A DNA stretch of 64,000 nt from Bacillota bacterium (lineage in GTDB: Bacteria > Bacillota > UBA4882 > UBA8346), in assembly GCA_023394955.1 (NCBI GenBank), contig JAEWZY010000010.1, positions 1 through 64,000 on the forward strand. The letters are read 5' to 3'. A program made the translations under genes and the position numbers. The notes under the pieces are model-generated. The model was not told where the DNA came from. It saw only the letters and a list, made by a program, of their open reading frames with translations, and did no database searches. How positions within the stretch are numbered: position 1 is the first letter of the stretch; each line of letters opens with the position of its first letter. This document shows positions 35,996-45,258 of this stretch, one piece after another.

Positions 35996-36021
35996 CCCGA
36001 CAAGAAAATTTATGTCCCACT
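35996..36021 (-). promoter_or_regulatory. CggR operator
   Basis: On the minus strand two direct repeats, TGGGAC (36016-36021) and CGGGAC (35996-36001), are spaced exactly 20 bases apart. This is the arrangement of the Bacillus CggR operator (CGGGAC repeated at 20 bases). A TATAAA box lies upstream near 36048-36053, but no good -35 was seen. Confidence 0.75.
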
Positions 36022-36150
36022 AAACGCTAAAAAAATTTCTATTCCATTTATACCCTTAAGTAACTGATAACATTCTCTTTTCGTAATTAAATTCCTTCCC
36101 ACCGGTGGCTTTTTTCACCAAAAAGTAATATGAACTTGCCGGCTCCTGGA

Positions 36151-37104
36151 TCATGGCTCCCGGCTTCTCTCTCCCATTGCCCGTTCCCGGATCAATCGCA
36201 AGCGATGGTTAACTGCCGACTTACTAAGGGGTGGTTGATGAAGCTCGCCCAATTCTTTCAAACTCGCTTCCGGATGCTCTAATCTAAGTTCAGCCGTTAT
36301 CCTCAGTTTCTCCGGTAAGCTAAGCCAAATAGGGCTCTGACGCAAGTTTTGAATGACTTCAACCTGTTTCCAAGCTGCGGACAGGGATTTCTCTAGGTTA
36401 GCGGTTTCACAATTGACCAACCGGTTGACCTCGCCGCGAAGGCCTTTAATGACTTTCACTTCCTCCAATTTGATCACACCGGTATTGGCGTTAATCAGCG
36501 ATAAAAATTTAGCGATCATTTCGCTATCCTTTAAGTAAATCACAAACTTATCTTTTCTTTGGCCGATCTTCGCCTTGATCCCTAAAATATTTAGCAAATA
36601 GACTAATCCATTTACAAAATCTTCGTTAGAAGAGACCATTTCCAGGTGGTAGGTTTTCTTATTAGGATCCGTTACCGAACCGGCCGCTAAGAATGTCCCT
36701 CTTAAAAAAGAAGTTTGACAACAACGCTCTTTTACTAATTGTGGCTTGATATCACTCTCCAATAAATTATCTCTTGAAAACATACCGAGTTCCGTAAATA
36801 ATCCGTTCAATTCGGGTTGCGCCGGGATAACAATCCTATAACGGCGCAATTTCCCTAATTTGCCGATTTCTTCGGCGTAAATTTCTCCTTCCAGTTGATA
36901 AGTGGCTTTGAACAGCTTGACAATCCGCCGGGCTATCCCGGCGGATTCGGTGACTACCGAGAGTGACACCTGTTCTCGCCCGGTTAGATGCAAGCTCCCA
37001 GCCATATGAATAATCGCGGCCAGTTCAGCCCGGAGGCAATGCTTATGTTCTGATAATTGCTGCCTAATAATTTCATCTTTCACTTTTTGGGAAAAAGTCG
37101 CCAT
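36151..37104 (-). CDS. whiA: WhiA-family sporulation/cell-division regulator
   Basis: About 317 residues. N-terminal LAGLIDADG-like homing-endonuclease fold (KHCLRAELAAIIHMAGSLHL, RGTFLAAGSVTDPNKKTYHL, VNGLVYLLNILGIKA) and a C-terminal helix-turn-helix (LRITAELRLEHPEASLKELG, PPLSKSAVNHRLRLI). The usual partners rapZ and yvcK are absent. The ATG at 37104 has GGGTG upstream; a GTG lies four codons earlier. The gene runs towards cggR. Confidence 0.92.
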   Translation of the reverse strand: MATFSQKVKDEIIRQQLSEHKHCLRAELAAIIHMAGSLHLTGREQVSLSVVTESAGIARRIVKLFKATYQLEGEIYAEEIGKLGKLRRYRIVIPAQPELNGLFTELGMFSRDNLLESDIKPQLVKERCCQTSFLRGTFLAAGSVTDPNKKTYHLEMVSSNEDFVNGLVYLLNILGIKAKIGQRKDKFVIYLKDSEMIAKFLSLINANTGVIKLEEVKVIKGLRGEVNRLVNCETANLEKSLSAAWKQVEVIQNLRQSPIWLSLPEKLRITAELRLEHPEASLKELGELHQPPLSKSAVNHRLRLIRERAMGERSREP

Positions 37105-37197
37105 CCTGATTTTCACCCATTCAGCGTATGTATAGTATAGACATGAGGCAAGAGACGCGAGGCATAAGCCTTATGCCTTAACGAAAGGAGCCACCCA

Positions 37198-37839
37198 ATG
37201 ATCAATACCGTCTGGATGTTGCTTTTGGGACTAGGCATCGGGATAGCCGCCGCCTCGGGCAAAGCCGCTCAAATTTCCCCGGCTGTTTTTGACAGCTCCC
37301 GGCAGGCTGTTGAATTTGCTTTCGGTTTGGCCGGGATGATCGCGTTTTGGTCCGGGATACTGAAGATCGCCGAGGCTTCCGGAATCACCGCCGGGATAGC
37401 TAAACTGTTCCGACCCTTATTATCTCTTTTGTTTCCCGATTTAAAGCAGGATCAATCGGCGCTCGGAATGATTTCGCTGACTATAGCCGCCAATTTGCTT
37501 GGCCTGGGAAATGTGGCCACTCCATTAGGTTTAAAAACTATGGAAAAATTGCAGTCTCATAACTCCAACCCGGAACGGGCCTCCAATTCAATTTGCACCT
37601 TTATGATTTTAATATTCGGGGGATTATGCGTCATTCCTTCTACTTTAATTGCCATCCGTTCCCAGGCCGGTTCGGAAAATCCGGCCCTCATTTTAATACC
37701 GTTATTGATTATTACGATCTTAGGCACTGCTTTCAGTCTAACACTGAATTATTTAGCGATTAAAATGAACCCTTTAAAGTGGATCAAGAAAAGAAAAGAG
37801 CAATCAAAAATAATGGACCCAAATATACGGAACACATAA
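37198..37839 (+). CDS. spmA: Spore maturation protein A
   Basis: 213-residue multi-pass membrane protein of the nucleoside-recognition (gate) family. SLTIAANLLGLGNVATPLGL is the diagnostic motif, with NSICTFMILIFGGLCVIPST. SpmA and SpmB are needed for spore-core dehydration in Bacillus and Clostridium. RBS AAAGGAG. It is a plus-strand pair inside a minus-strand region. Confidence 0.92.
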   Translation: MINTVWMLLLGLGIGIAAASGKAAQISPAVFDSSRQAVEFAFGLAGMIAFWSGILKIAEASGITAGIAKLFRPLLSLLFPDLKQDQSALGMISLTIAANLLGLGNVATPLGLKTMEKLQSHNSNPERASNSICTFMILIFGGLCVIPSTLIAIRSQAGSENPALILIPLLIITILGTAFSLTLNYLAIKMNPLKWIKKRKEQSKIMDPNIRNT

Positions 37840-37868
37840 ATCAACCATTTCTGAAAGGAGCGAGAACT

Positions 37869-38399
37869 ATGGCTCTTCTCATATCCGTTTCCCACTGGGC
37901 GATCCCGGTAATTATTTTTACGATTTTTGGAGCCGGAGTCTTGAAAAAAGTTCGTTTATACGAGGTTTTTATTCAAGGTGCGATGGAAGGGATTAAGACT
38001 ACGTTTAAGTTAACCCCCTACCTACTGGCGATCTTTGTGGCGATTGGACTGTTCCGGTCGTCGGGAGCTTTGGATTTTTTGGTGAACTTATTAGAACCAG
38101 TCCTGAACGGGTTGGGTATCCCGGCGGAACTGGTTCCTCTCGGCCTTTTAAAACCCTTATCCGGAAGCGCTTCTTTAGGTTTCACCGCTGAGCTGCTCCA
38201 AAAGCACGGACCGGATTCTCCACTGGGATTGATGGCTTCAATCATTCAGGGAAGCAGTGAAACCACTTTTTATGTGCTTTCCTTATATCTGGGTTCGGTT
38301 CAAATCAGAGACAGTAGACATTTGCTCCTAGTAGGTCTGCTCAATGAATGGTTCGTTTTTCTGCTGGCGATTGTAGCCGGGATGATGATCGCAAGGTAA
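37869..38399 (+). CDS. spmB: Spore maturation protein B
   Basis: 176-residue membrane protein of the same gate family as SpmA. LLKPLSGSASLGFTAELLQK and IIQGSSETTFYVLSLYLG are diagnostic. The ATG at 37869 is chosen because AAAGGAGCGAG precedes it; the longer open frame overlaps spmA and lacks a site. Expected to act with SpmA in spore maturation. Confidence 0.92.
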   Translation: MALLISVSHWAIPVIIFTIFGAGVLKKVRLYEVFIQGAMEGIKTTFKLTPYLLAIFVAIGLFRSSGALDFLVNLLEPVLNGLGIPAELVPLGLLKPLSGSASLGFTAELLQKHGPDSPLGLMASIIQGSSETTFYVLSLYLGSVQIRDSRHLLLVGLLNEWFVFLLAIVAGMMIAR

Positions 38400-38407
38400 A
38401 GAAAGAA

Positions 38408-38430
38408 TACCCATATAACAAATATGGGTA
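38408..38430. terminator. Possible bidirectional terminator between spmB and divIVA
   Basis: TACCCATAT/ATATGGGTA stem (38408-38416 with 38422-38430) between two convergent genes. The T-run is weak on both sides. Confidence 0.45.
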
Positions 38431-38483
38431 CTTATATTTGATTATATTTGATTAGATTAGTAGAATTTTAAAAAGTCCTTAAG

Positions 38484-39035
38484 TCAACCATCATTCTGCT
38501 GACTCCGGGCCCCTCCATGCTCGGGGTCATTCTCCTTCAAAATTCTGGCCGCCTCCGGGTTCCGTTTTTCAACTTGCTCCCAAATAATATTCAGATCCAA
38601 TTGGTTATCGGCGACTTCCAACAATCCATTCAAAAAACTCTTAAACTGACATCTGAAAAATTCGGCTTGATTTTTCAAAACCGCCAGATTCTTTAGCTCA
38701 TTTTCAGTATCTACCTTAATTTTATGCCGGATTTTTTCCACTTGCTGTTCGGCTTCTTGTAAGATCAACTCCGCCTCTTTTTTAGCGGCTGTTTTTACTT
38801 CTTCAGAAGTCTCTTGGGCCAAAAGCATAGTATTGCGTAACGTTTCTTCAACGAGCAGATATTGGCTGAGCTTATTGTTTAGGTTTTCGATTTGTTCTTT
38901 TAAATCGATATTTTCCCGGTAAAGATATTCATAATCCTGAGTCAACCTGCTCATAAACTCTTGGACCTCGCTAACTCGATAGCCCCGAACGCCGCGGCGA
39001 AAAAAGATATTTTCCAGATCAACCGGGGTGAACAT
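38484..39035 (-). CDS. divIVA: DivIVA-domain cell-division/polarity protein
   Basis: 183 residues. The N-terminal membrane-targeting motif (FTPVDLENIFFRRGVRGY) is followed by a long coiled coil (EVQEFMSRLTQDYEYLYREN and onward). DivIVA binds curved membrane at poles and septa. The ATG at 39035 has AAGGAGA nine bases upstream; a GTG three codons earlier touches that site. It is the last gene of the division cluster. Confidence 0.9.
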   Translation of the reverse strand: MFTPVDLENIFFRRGVRGYRVSEVQEFMSRLTQDYEYLYRENIDLKEQIENLNNKLSQYLLVEETLRNTMLLAQETSEEVKTAAKKEAELILQEAEQQVEKIRHKIKVDTENELKNLAVLKNQAEFFRCQFKSFLNGLLEVADNQLDLNIIWEQVEKRNPEAARILKENDPEHGGARSQQNDG

Positions 39036-39052
39036 AGCGATCACTCTCCTTA

Positions 39053-39826
39053 TTACAACATTCTCACTAAAACTATCCCAATCCGACCTTTTTTAGAAGT
39101 GCCGGTAATCTCCTTAAAAATCACTCGGCCCCTGCCGCGGATGGAGATCACTGCTCCGGGTTCTAATGACGTATCGGGGTTTTTGGCAACCTTCCAATTC
39201 ACCTTCACCCGTTCGGAACGGATTTCCCGTACCATCTTAGTGCGGGATTCCCCAAAACCCAATCCGGCGATAGCATCTAACCTAAGTGAAGCCACTGTGC
39301 TCCGGATCACCTTTTCCCGTTGTTCGGGAGGATTTAATCCTTCAGGATCGATCTCCGCCAATTCCACCGGGTGATTGCCGACCTTATTCAAATGGATCCT
39401 TAAAAAATCAACTAATTCCGGTACCAATACCAACTGGCAATGATCCGGGGCAACCAGCAGATCGCCTAGTTTTTCCCGTTTCAATCCCAAGCTGAGGATT
39501 GATCCCAAATAATCCCGGTGGCTCAGCGGTTCCGGACTTTTAACGGTGATTTCCAAAAAAGAAAGCGCCGGTTGGATGGTTTCTACAATATAGTAGTCGG
39601 GATAAATTACCATTCTTTTCCGTTCGGCCTTGGTATAACCCCCGAAGGAATTAAACCTTACCCGCGTGTTCCAAACTAAAACCGCTTGAACCTGCTCTCG
39701 ATCGGGCGGCTCTAAAAAATCAGTCCATTGGGGTTCTTGGTCCCGAAGGGCTTTTTCGGCCAAGTTATTGATCTGGGCCAACAATATCTTTCGTTCCGGA
39801 TCGACAGTTTGCAAATTATCGGTCAT
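39053..39826 (-). CDS. ylmH: YlmH-type S4-domain RNA-binding protein
   Basis: About 257 residues. N-terminal YlmH-specific region (FGGYTKAERKRMVIYPD; DYLGSILSLGLKREKLGDLL) and a C-terminal S4 domain (RSTVASLRLDAIAGLGFGES, KVNWKVAKNPDTSLEPGAVI). YlmH belongs to the sepF-divIVA neighbourhood and binds ribosomes or rRNA. The ATG at 39826 has AGGTGAT just upstream. Confidence 0.88.
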   Translation of the reverse strand: MTDNLQTVDPERKILLAQINNLAEKALRDQEPQWTDFLEPPDREQVQAVLVWNTRVRFNSFGGYTKAERKRMVIYPDYYIVETIQPALSFLEITVKSPEPLSHRDYLGSILSLGLKREKLGDLLVAPDHCQLVLVPELVDFLRIHLNKVGNHPVELAEIDPEGLNPPEQREKVIRSTVASLRLDAIAGLGFGESRTKMVREIRSERVKVNWKVAKNPDTSLEPGAVISIRGRGRVIFKEITGTSKKGRIGIVLVRML

Positions 39827-39865
39827 CCTATCACCTGTCATTTTGGTTTGGTTATATTCTCTAAA

Positions 39866-40672
39866 TTAGAGCTTTTGATTTAATTCCGCCGAGCGGCGGG
39901 CTGCCGCTTGGACCGCTGTCATCAATATTCCGGAGACGCCGGCTTTCTCTAATTCGAATAACGCCGCCGCGGTAGTGCCCCCTGGCGAAGTAACCTCGTT
40001 GCGGAGCCTGGCCGGGTGTTCCCCGCTTTGTTTTAACATTTCCGCGGCCCCGATAAAAGTTTCGACCGCTAAAGTTCGGGCCTGATCCCTTCCCAGTCCC
40101 AGTAAAACACCGGAATCGATTAACCCTTCGATCAAATAATATACATAAGCCGGTCCACTACCGCTTATGGCAGTTACGGCATCCATCAAATGTTCCGGTA
40201 CTGATAGGGCTTGTCCCACACATCCGAAGATTGCTTCCACCTGTTCCGCTTCGGCAGGTGTGATATTATTCCCGGTAGCGTAAGCGGCCACCCCCCGCCG
40301 GATTCGGGCCGGGGTATTAGGCATCGCTCTCACGAATCTCCCCTGAGGGATTTGTTCTTCAAGGGCTGTCAAGCTTATCCCGGCGGCAATCGAGATTAGC
40401 AAATGATCAGGGGTGATCGTCGGCCTAAGTTCCCGAAGGACAGCCGGTAAAACTTGAGGTTTAACAGCTAACATGATTAATCGGCATTCCCGGGTCAGTT
40501 CTCCTAAAGATCCGCAAAGTTTAAGATCCCACCGTTTACGGAGAGATTCTCCCTTTACTTGGTCCGTTTCCACTAAAAACACAGAATCCGGTTTAAGTAG
40601 GCAGGATTGAATGACCCCATCTAACAAGGCCGAGCCCATAGCCCCGCCTCCTACCATTCCTAATCTATCCAA
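39866..40672 (-). CDS. proC: Pyrroline-5-carboxylate reductase
   Basis: Last step of proline synthesis, 268 residues. NAD(P) loop VGGGAMGSALLDGVI, AVKPQVLPAVLREL, MPNTPARIRRGVAAYATG, SGSGPAYVYYLIEGLID and the C-terminal EVTSPGGTTAAALFELEKAG. TTG start with GGTAGGAG eight bases upstream. It occupies the place where ylmG usually stands between sepF and ylmH. Confidence 0.94.
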   Translation of the reverse strand: MDRLGMVGGGAMGSALLDGVIQSCLLKPDSVFLVETDQVKGESLRKRWDLKLCGSLGELTRECRLIMLAVKPQVLPAVLRELRPTITPDHLLISIAAGISLTALEEQIPQGRFVRAMPNTPARIRRGVAAYATGNNITPAEAEQVEAIFGCVGQALSVPEHLMDAVTAISGSGPAYVYYLIEGLIDSGVLLGLGRDQARTLAVETFIGAAEMLKQSGEHPARLRNEVTSPGGTTAAALFELEKAGVSGILMTAVQAAARRSAELNQKL

Positions 40673-40683
40673 ACTCCTATCTC

Positions 40684-41184
40684 CTACCTTTCCCGCTCAC
40701 TTCGAAAAAAAGCCGGCGAACTTTGAGAAGAAATCTCCCGTTCCTTCTCTCTCTCTCTAAAGTCGGTATGTAAAGGCATGGCTACTTCGATATGGGCCGG
40801 AGTGAATAAAAAAATCGACCCGTTTATCCGCTGCATGCTTCCGTCAAGAGCATAAATGGCCCCGCCTACAAAATCGGCAATCCTTCGGGCAACTCCCTTT
40901 TCAGTCTCTTCAAGGTTAATGATTACTACTCGTCTGTTTTTAAGATGGTCCACAATGGATTGAACCTCTTCAAAACTTTCCGGCTCAATGATTAACATTT
41001 TTACCGGTTTGGTAGTATTGTTCAACTTGACCAATTTACCGCGTTCCCGAGGACTGTGATTATAATAAGCGCCCTGTGACATGGGTTCCTCTTCTTCAAT
41101 GATTTCTTCGGCTTCAAACCCGAAGAGATTTAAAAATTTTTCAAACATTCCTCGATTAGACCCTTCGCTTTCATATTTCGGCAC
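40684..41184 (-). CDS. sepF: Cell division protein SepF
   Basis: 166 residues. The amphipathic membrane-binding N-terminus (MFEKFLNLFGFE, residues 13-24) is followed by an acidic linker and the SepF fold (NNTTKPVKMLIIEPESFEE, VVIINLEETEKGVARRIADF). It bundles FtsZ and anchors it to the membrane. GTG start at 41184 with GAGGTGA seven bases upstream, so a 12-residue extension precedes the usual start. Confidence 0.92.
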   Translation of the reverse strand: MPKYESEGSNRGMFEKFLNLFGFEAEEIIEEEEPMSQGAYYNHSPRERGKLVKLNNTTKPVKMLIIEPESFEEVQSIVDHLKNRRVVIINLEETEKGVARRIADFVGGAIYALDGSMQRINGSIFLFTPAHIEVAMPLHTDFREREKEREISSQSSPAFFRSERER

Positions 41185-41195
41185 CCTAACTCACC

Positions 41196-41879
41196 TCATT
41201 CCGGCTTAAAGATAGCTGTCCCGATTCGAAGCAAATTAGCCCCTTCTTCCACCGCCACTTGATAATCCTGACTCATTCCCATTGACAAATAGCGCCAACT
41301 TGGTCCCAACTTCAGGTCGCGGGCTGTTGCTTCGAAAATCACGCGCATTCTTCGAAAAGTGGGTCTTACCCTTTCGGGATCATCGGCCATCGGACCCATG
41401 GTCATCAAACCTGCCGGTATTAGATATTCGGAAGAACTGATTCTTTTGATTAACTCCGGTAATTTTTCCTCTGAAACCCCGTGTTTAGTTTCTTCCCCGG
41501 TTAAATTCAGTTGGAGCAAAACCTCTACCTTTTTTTTCATTTTGACTGATTGTTTCATCAACTCATCGGCCAGGTTAATCCGATCAACTGAATGGACCAG
41601 ATCAAAATGTTCCAAGGCGGACTTTACTTTATTAGTTTGCAAGGTGCCGATCATATGCTTGGTCACGTTACCGAGAAGCAACGGGAATTTAGCGATTCCG
41701 TCCTGGACCCGGTTTTCGCCGACTTCAACGACTCCCGCCTTGATCGCTTCATTCATTTCCGCGACAGCCACATATTTGGTAACCGCAATCAACCTAATTG
41801 ACTTAGGATCGCGGTTGGCCCTCATAGCGCTTTGATTAATTCGTTGGTGAATCTCTTCCAAATTAGTAGCGATACTCAT
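41196..41879 (-). CDS. ylmE: PLP homeostasis protein (YggS/YlmE family)
   Basis: 227-residue single-domain PLP-binding barrel. The PLP Lys lies in RLIAVTKYVAVAEM; other motifs are GENRVQDGIAKFPLL, HMIGTLQTNK, LHSVDRI-like LVHSVDRINLADEL and LSMGMSQDYQVAVEEGANLLRIG. It balances pyridoxal phosphate levels. There is almost no SD; translation is probably coupled to the upstream gene. Confidence 0.92.
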   Translation of the reverse strand: MSIATNLEEIHQRINQSAMRANRDPKSIRLIAVTKYVAVAEMNEAIKAGVVEVGENRVQDGIAKFPLLLGNVTKHMIGTLQTNKVKSALEHFDLVHSVDRINLADELMKQSVKMKKKVEVLLQLNLTGEETKHGVSEEKLPELIKRISSSEYLIPAGLMTMGPMADDPERVRPTFRRMRVIFEATARDLKLGPSWRYLSMGMSQDYQVAVEEGANLLRIGTAIFKPE

Positions 41880-41881
41880 GA

Positions 41882-43198
41882 TTAGGCTAGCAATTTAGCC
41901 CCTAATTCGGCTAAATCGGAGCGTTCTCCTTTGGTTAAAGTAATGTGTCCGGCGATTTTTTCATTCTTAAATCTTTCGACAACAAAAGTCAATCCATTAC
42001 TATTTGAATCTAAGTAGGGATGGTCAATTTGATAAGGATCCCCAGTAAGGACGATTTTTGTCCCCTCCCCTACTCTGGTGATTACAGTCCTAATTTCATG
42101 AGGCGATAAGTTTTGGGCCTCGTCTACCAGTAAGAACTGGTTAGGAATACTCCGGCCCCGGATATAGGTCAAAGCTTCCAATTCCAGAATATTTAAGTCT
42201 TTCATACTGTTAACCAGCTGGTCAATTTTTTCATTCTTATCACGGTTATTAAAGAGAAATTCTAAATTATCATAGATCGGTTGCATCCAGGGACGTAATT
42301 TTTCGTTGATATCTCCCGGTAAAAAACCAAGATCATTTCCCATTGGAATTACCGGCCGGGAAACTGCAAGCCGCCGGTACCTAGATTCTTCAACTACTTT
42401 TTGAAGTCCTGAAGCCAGCGCAATCAAGGTTTTACCGGTACCCGCCTTACCGATTAACGTCACCAGACGGACTTCCTCATCGAGTAATAGATCCAAGGCA
42501 AATTTTTGCCCCTTATTTCTGGCTTTTAATCCAAAAGGATCTTGATTGCCGTAACGAAGCGGAACCAATTTGCCTCCGTTTAAATGCCTGGTTAAGGCTG
42601 ATTTTGATGAGCCGAAGCTATCTTCGAGGATAACCATTTGGTTTGGATATAAATTCTCTGCCTTGAGAATTACTTCGCCTGCTTTAAAAAAGCTATCGAT
42701 CACTTCCGGCTCAACTTTAATATTCCGACTTCCGGTGTAAACCTCTTCAATTTCGATCTTATCAGTTTCATAATCTTCGGCGGAAATACCTAACGCATCA
42801 GCTTTGATGCGCATATTAATATCTTTGGTCACCAAAATAACCGGCATTTTACTGCCTCCTGCCAGCGCGTGGGCTACAGCGATGATCCGATTATCGATCT
42901 TGTTCCGGTCTAGAGTTGGCGGGAGTTTTTCAACTTCTTGGTGATTGAGTTCCACTCGGATCCTGCCTTTCTGCTCTCCCAAAGAAACACCGGTATCCAA
43001 ATGCCCGACTGCTCTTAGTTTATCTAAAAAGGCTGACACCCATCTTGCGTTGCGGCCTACCTCATCTTGTCTTTTTTTATGGCCGTCAATCTCTTCGACT
43101 ACGGCTATGGGAATGATAATATCGTTATCTTCGAATGCAGTTAAAGCTCTGGGATCATGAACTAACACACTGGTATCCAGGATATAATTTTTCTTCAA
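41882..43198 (-). CDS. PIN-PhoH fusion ATPase/ribonuclease
   Basis: 438 residues. N-terminal PIN domain (YILDTSVLVHDPRAL, IPIAVVEEIDGHKK, acidic residues conserved) and C-terminal PhoH ATPase (Walker A GKAGTGKTLIALA, SRPVIPMGNDLGFLPGDINE, QFLLVDEAQNLSPHEIRTVI). PIN-PhoH proteins are RNA helicase/RNases. TTG start with GGAGG. Its place in a division cluster is not the usual B. subtilis order. Confidence 0.9.
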   Translation of the reverse strand: MKKNYILDTSVLVHDPRALTAFEDNDIIIPIAVVEEIDGHKKRQDEVGRNARWVSAFLDKLRAVGHLDTGVSLGEQKGRIRVELNHQEVEKLPPTLDRNKIDNRIIAVAHALAGGSKMPVILVTKDINMRIKADALGISAEDYETDKIEIEEVYTGSRNIKVEPEVIDSFFKAGEVILKAENLYPNQMVILEDSFGSSKSALTRHLNGGKLVPLRYGNQDPFGLKARNKGQKFALDLLLDEEVRLVTLIGKAGTGKTLIALASGLQKVVEESRYRRLAVSRPVIPMGNDLGFLPGDINEKLRPWMQPIYDNLEFLFNNRDKNEKIDQLVNSMKDLNILELEALTYIRGRSIPNQFLLVDEAQNLSPHEIRTVITRVGEGTKIVLTGDPYQIDHPYLDSNSNGLTFVVERFKNEKIAGHITLTKGERSDLAELGAKLLA

Positions 43199-43209
43199 GT
43201 ACAGGCCTC

Positions 43210-44388
43210 CTATCGTGACATAATAGTGGTCCCAAAATCGATTCCTTCAATCACAACCTTATCCCCATCGGTTTCCAGTACCTGAACTTCCTGGAGCCTA
43301 TAACCATCTCCTTTCGGTATTTTGACAAAGGTCCGGCCTTCCTTTCTAATAATGGCTTGGTTGGGAACTGTCACTCCGTTGACTTTTTTATAGATCACAA
43401 AAATTTTGCCCCGCCGGTTAGGTAGATATTGTTGGAAGATTCCCGGATCATCAAAAGCCAAAATCACTCCCTGCTCAGCTAGGGGAATAATGCTTTTTAC
43501 AGTTACTCTATGCAAACTATCGTTGGTTTTTAACCACCAAAAATCACCTTTGGACGGCGACCCAATTATTGTGGTATCAGCCTTAACAGCTATTATTTGA
43601 TCAAAAGGGCTGATTATTTTAGCGATGATCGCTCCAATCTTAACTCGACCGCTCACCGGTTTTAACGAGAAATTATCCTTAAATACTTCCTCGGAAAGTT
43701 CGGAAAAATGATCTGGAGTTAATTTCCCTTCCCATTTATCATATTGGAAAAATAGATAACCTGTATCCGGAGCTAAAACTGATTTGAATCCCCGTGTCTC
43801 TCCTTTAATTGATACCCTGGTTTTAATGATTTGCTCTCTCAAGCTTTTGATATTTCGTAATATCTGCCCTTTCTCCTGCTCTAAAGATCCTAAATCTTCT
43901 TTAACATCTTTAACTGTGGAAGACTTTAAGGAAGACTTTTTTAAAATCTCAGTTCGATGTTGAATTTCCTTATCAACCCGCTTAAGTTCTAAATCTAACG
44001 CTTCCTCCTCGGAAAGCAAAGTAAATAACCTTTTTTCCAATCGAAGCAGATAAGCATCGGGTTCCGCAGCCAAACCAAAACCGGGACTGACATAAGCGAC
44101 TACGGATCCCCGTGGCACTCTGTCTCCGTTTTCAACCTTTTGTTTCAGGCCACCTTCGAGATCGCTGGTGATCAAAGATTCCTCTCTCAAAAAGAGGGCT
44201 TCCACCCAACAACCTTTTTCAATTACCCCCCATTGAGCGACAACTGGCTTAGCAACCCAAATCCCCAAAAAGATCCGACCGGTTTCAATTACTAATATTA
44301 ACACAACCGAAAAACATATAAACTTGAGAAGATTTCGTTGACCGCGGGGAGCCCTATACCTTTTACTACCAGAATATTCGGATTTCAA
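43210..44388 (-). CDS. HlyD-like membrane-anchored adaptor protein
   Basis: 392 residues: basic N-terminus, one membrane helix (LLKFICFSVVLILVIETG), a biotinyl-lipoyl-like half, a coiled-coil hairpin (about 125-200) and a return half with a C-terminal beta segment (VTVPNQAIIRKEGRTFVKI). This is the shape of HlyD/MFP adaptors, but no transporter gene is adjacent. In clostridial division clusters such proteins accompany sepF; the role is unknown. TTG start. Confidence 0.7.
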   Translation of the reverse strand: MKSEYSGSKRYRAPRGQRNLLKFICFSVVLILVIETGRIFLGIWVAKPVVAQWGVIEKGCWVEALFLREESLITSDLEGGLKQKVENGDRVPRGSVVAYVSPGFGLAAEPDAYLLRLEKRLFTLLSEEEALDLELKRVDKEIQHRTEILKKSSLKSSTVKDVKEDLGSLEQEKGQILRNIKSLREQIIKTRVSIKGETRGFKSVLAPDTGYLFFQYDKWEGKLTPDHFSELSEEVFKDNFSLKPVSGRVKIGAIIAKIISPFDQIIAVKADTTIIGSPSKGDFWWLKTNDSLHRVTVKSIIPLAEQGVILAFDDPGIFQQYLPNRRGKIFVIYKKVNGVTVPNQAIIRKEGRTFVKIPKGDGYRLQEVQVLETDGDKVVIEGIDFGTTIMSR

Positions 44389-44463
44389 AAGATCGCTCCA
44401 TTAACTTTATAAATATTAGGTTATAAAAATTTTCTCTTTTGAGAACAGCTTAAATCAGTATCA

Positions 44464-45258
44464 TCAGCTTAATCCGTGGCCTTTGCGTTTTAACGCGATT
44501 ATCCCCATCATCCGGCCGGTTTTTCCATGTTCCGCCCGATACGAAAAGAACCGGTCCGGTTGACAATTGGTACACAATTGAGTCTCATAGATATGGTCCG
44601 GAGGAACCCCAATCCCAATAAGATCCAGCTTATTAAAGGTTTGCAAATCGATCTTGGACCCGAATTCATCTTCGATTACAACCTGGCTATGAACTTTAGC
44701 GAACCTTTCCGCTAATTGCCGATCAACCCGAAAACAAGCGCCGCAGATTGAAGGCCCCATAGCCACCAGGCAATCCCCGGGAATAGTGCCAAACTCATCG
44801 GCCATTTGTTTAACGGCAATACTAGCTATCCCATTGATCGTACCCCGCCAACCGGCATGTACCAACCCAATTGCCGGGGTAACCGGGTCATAAATAAAAA
44901 TCGAAGTACAATCCGCAGTAAAGACCGCTAAGATAACCCCGGGTTTTTTAGTGATTAAGGCGTCGGTTTCAGGAATGGCTCCGATTAAACTGAAAGCCCC
45001 TGCTCCCGCCGTTGTTTCTTCAATTAAAGCCACCTTGGTTCCATGGACTTGAACACCGGCGACGAGCTGTTCCAGACCTAGGCCTAAAGCTTGCAACCAT
45101 AATTTCCGCCCGTCGAGAACCTTGTTAGGATCATCTTCGATATGCAAGGCCATATTACCCGAATCCCTAGTGGAAAAGCCTTGGACCACCTGATCATCAT
45201 TTAATTCCTGACATTGATAAAGACTGATCCCCGCATGATTAGTTTCAACCCATCCCAT
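44464..45258 (-). CDS. pgeF: Purine nucleoside phosphorylase/laccase-domain protein (YfiH/YlmD family)
   Basis: About 264 residues of the LACC1/YfiH fold. Metal and catalytic residues: His in GVQVHGTKV, Cys in FTADCTSIFIYD and His in GLVHAGWRGTINGI. Members act on purine nucleosides, and E. coli YfiH corrects peptidoglycan. The ATG at 45258 has GGGTG upstream; a GTG three codons earlier is possible. The start overlaps nrdG. Confidence 0.88.
   Translation of the reverse strand: MGWVETNHAGISLYQCQELNDDQVVQGFSTRDSGNMALHIEDDPNKVLDGRKLWLQALGLGLEQLVAGVQVHGTKVALIEETTAGAGAFSLIGAIPETDALITKKPGVILAVFTADCTSIFIYDPVTPAIGLVHAGWRGTINGIASIAVKQMADEFGTIPGDCLVAMGPSICGACFRVDRQLAERFAKVHSQVVIEDEFGSKIDLQTFNKLDLIGIGVPPDHIYETQLCTNCQPDRFFSYRAEHGKTGRMMGIIALKRKGHGLS

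Noticed and set aside
41359..41835. 158-residue plus-strand frame opposite ylmE
   Set aside because: Antisense shadow of a conserved gene.
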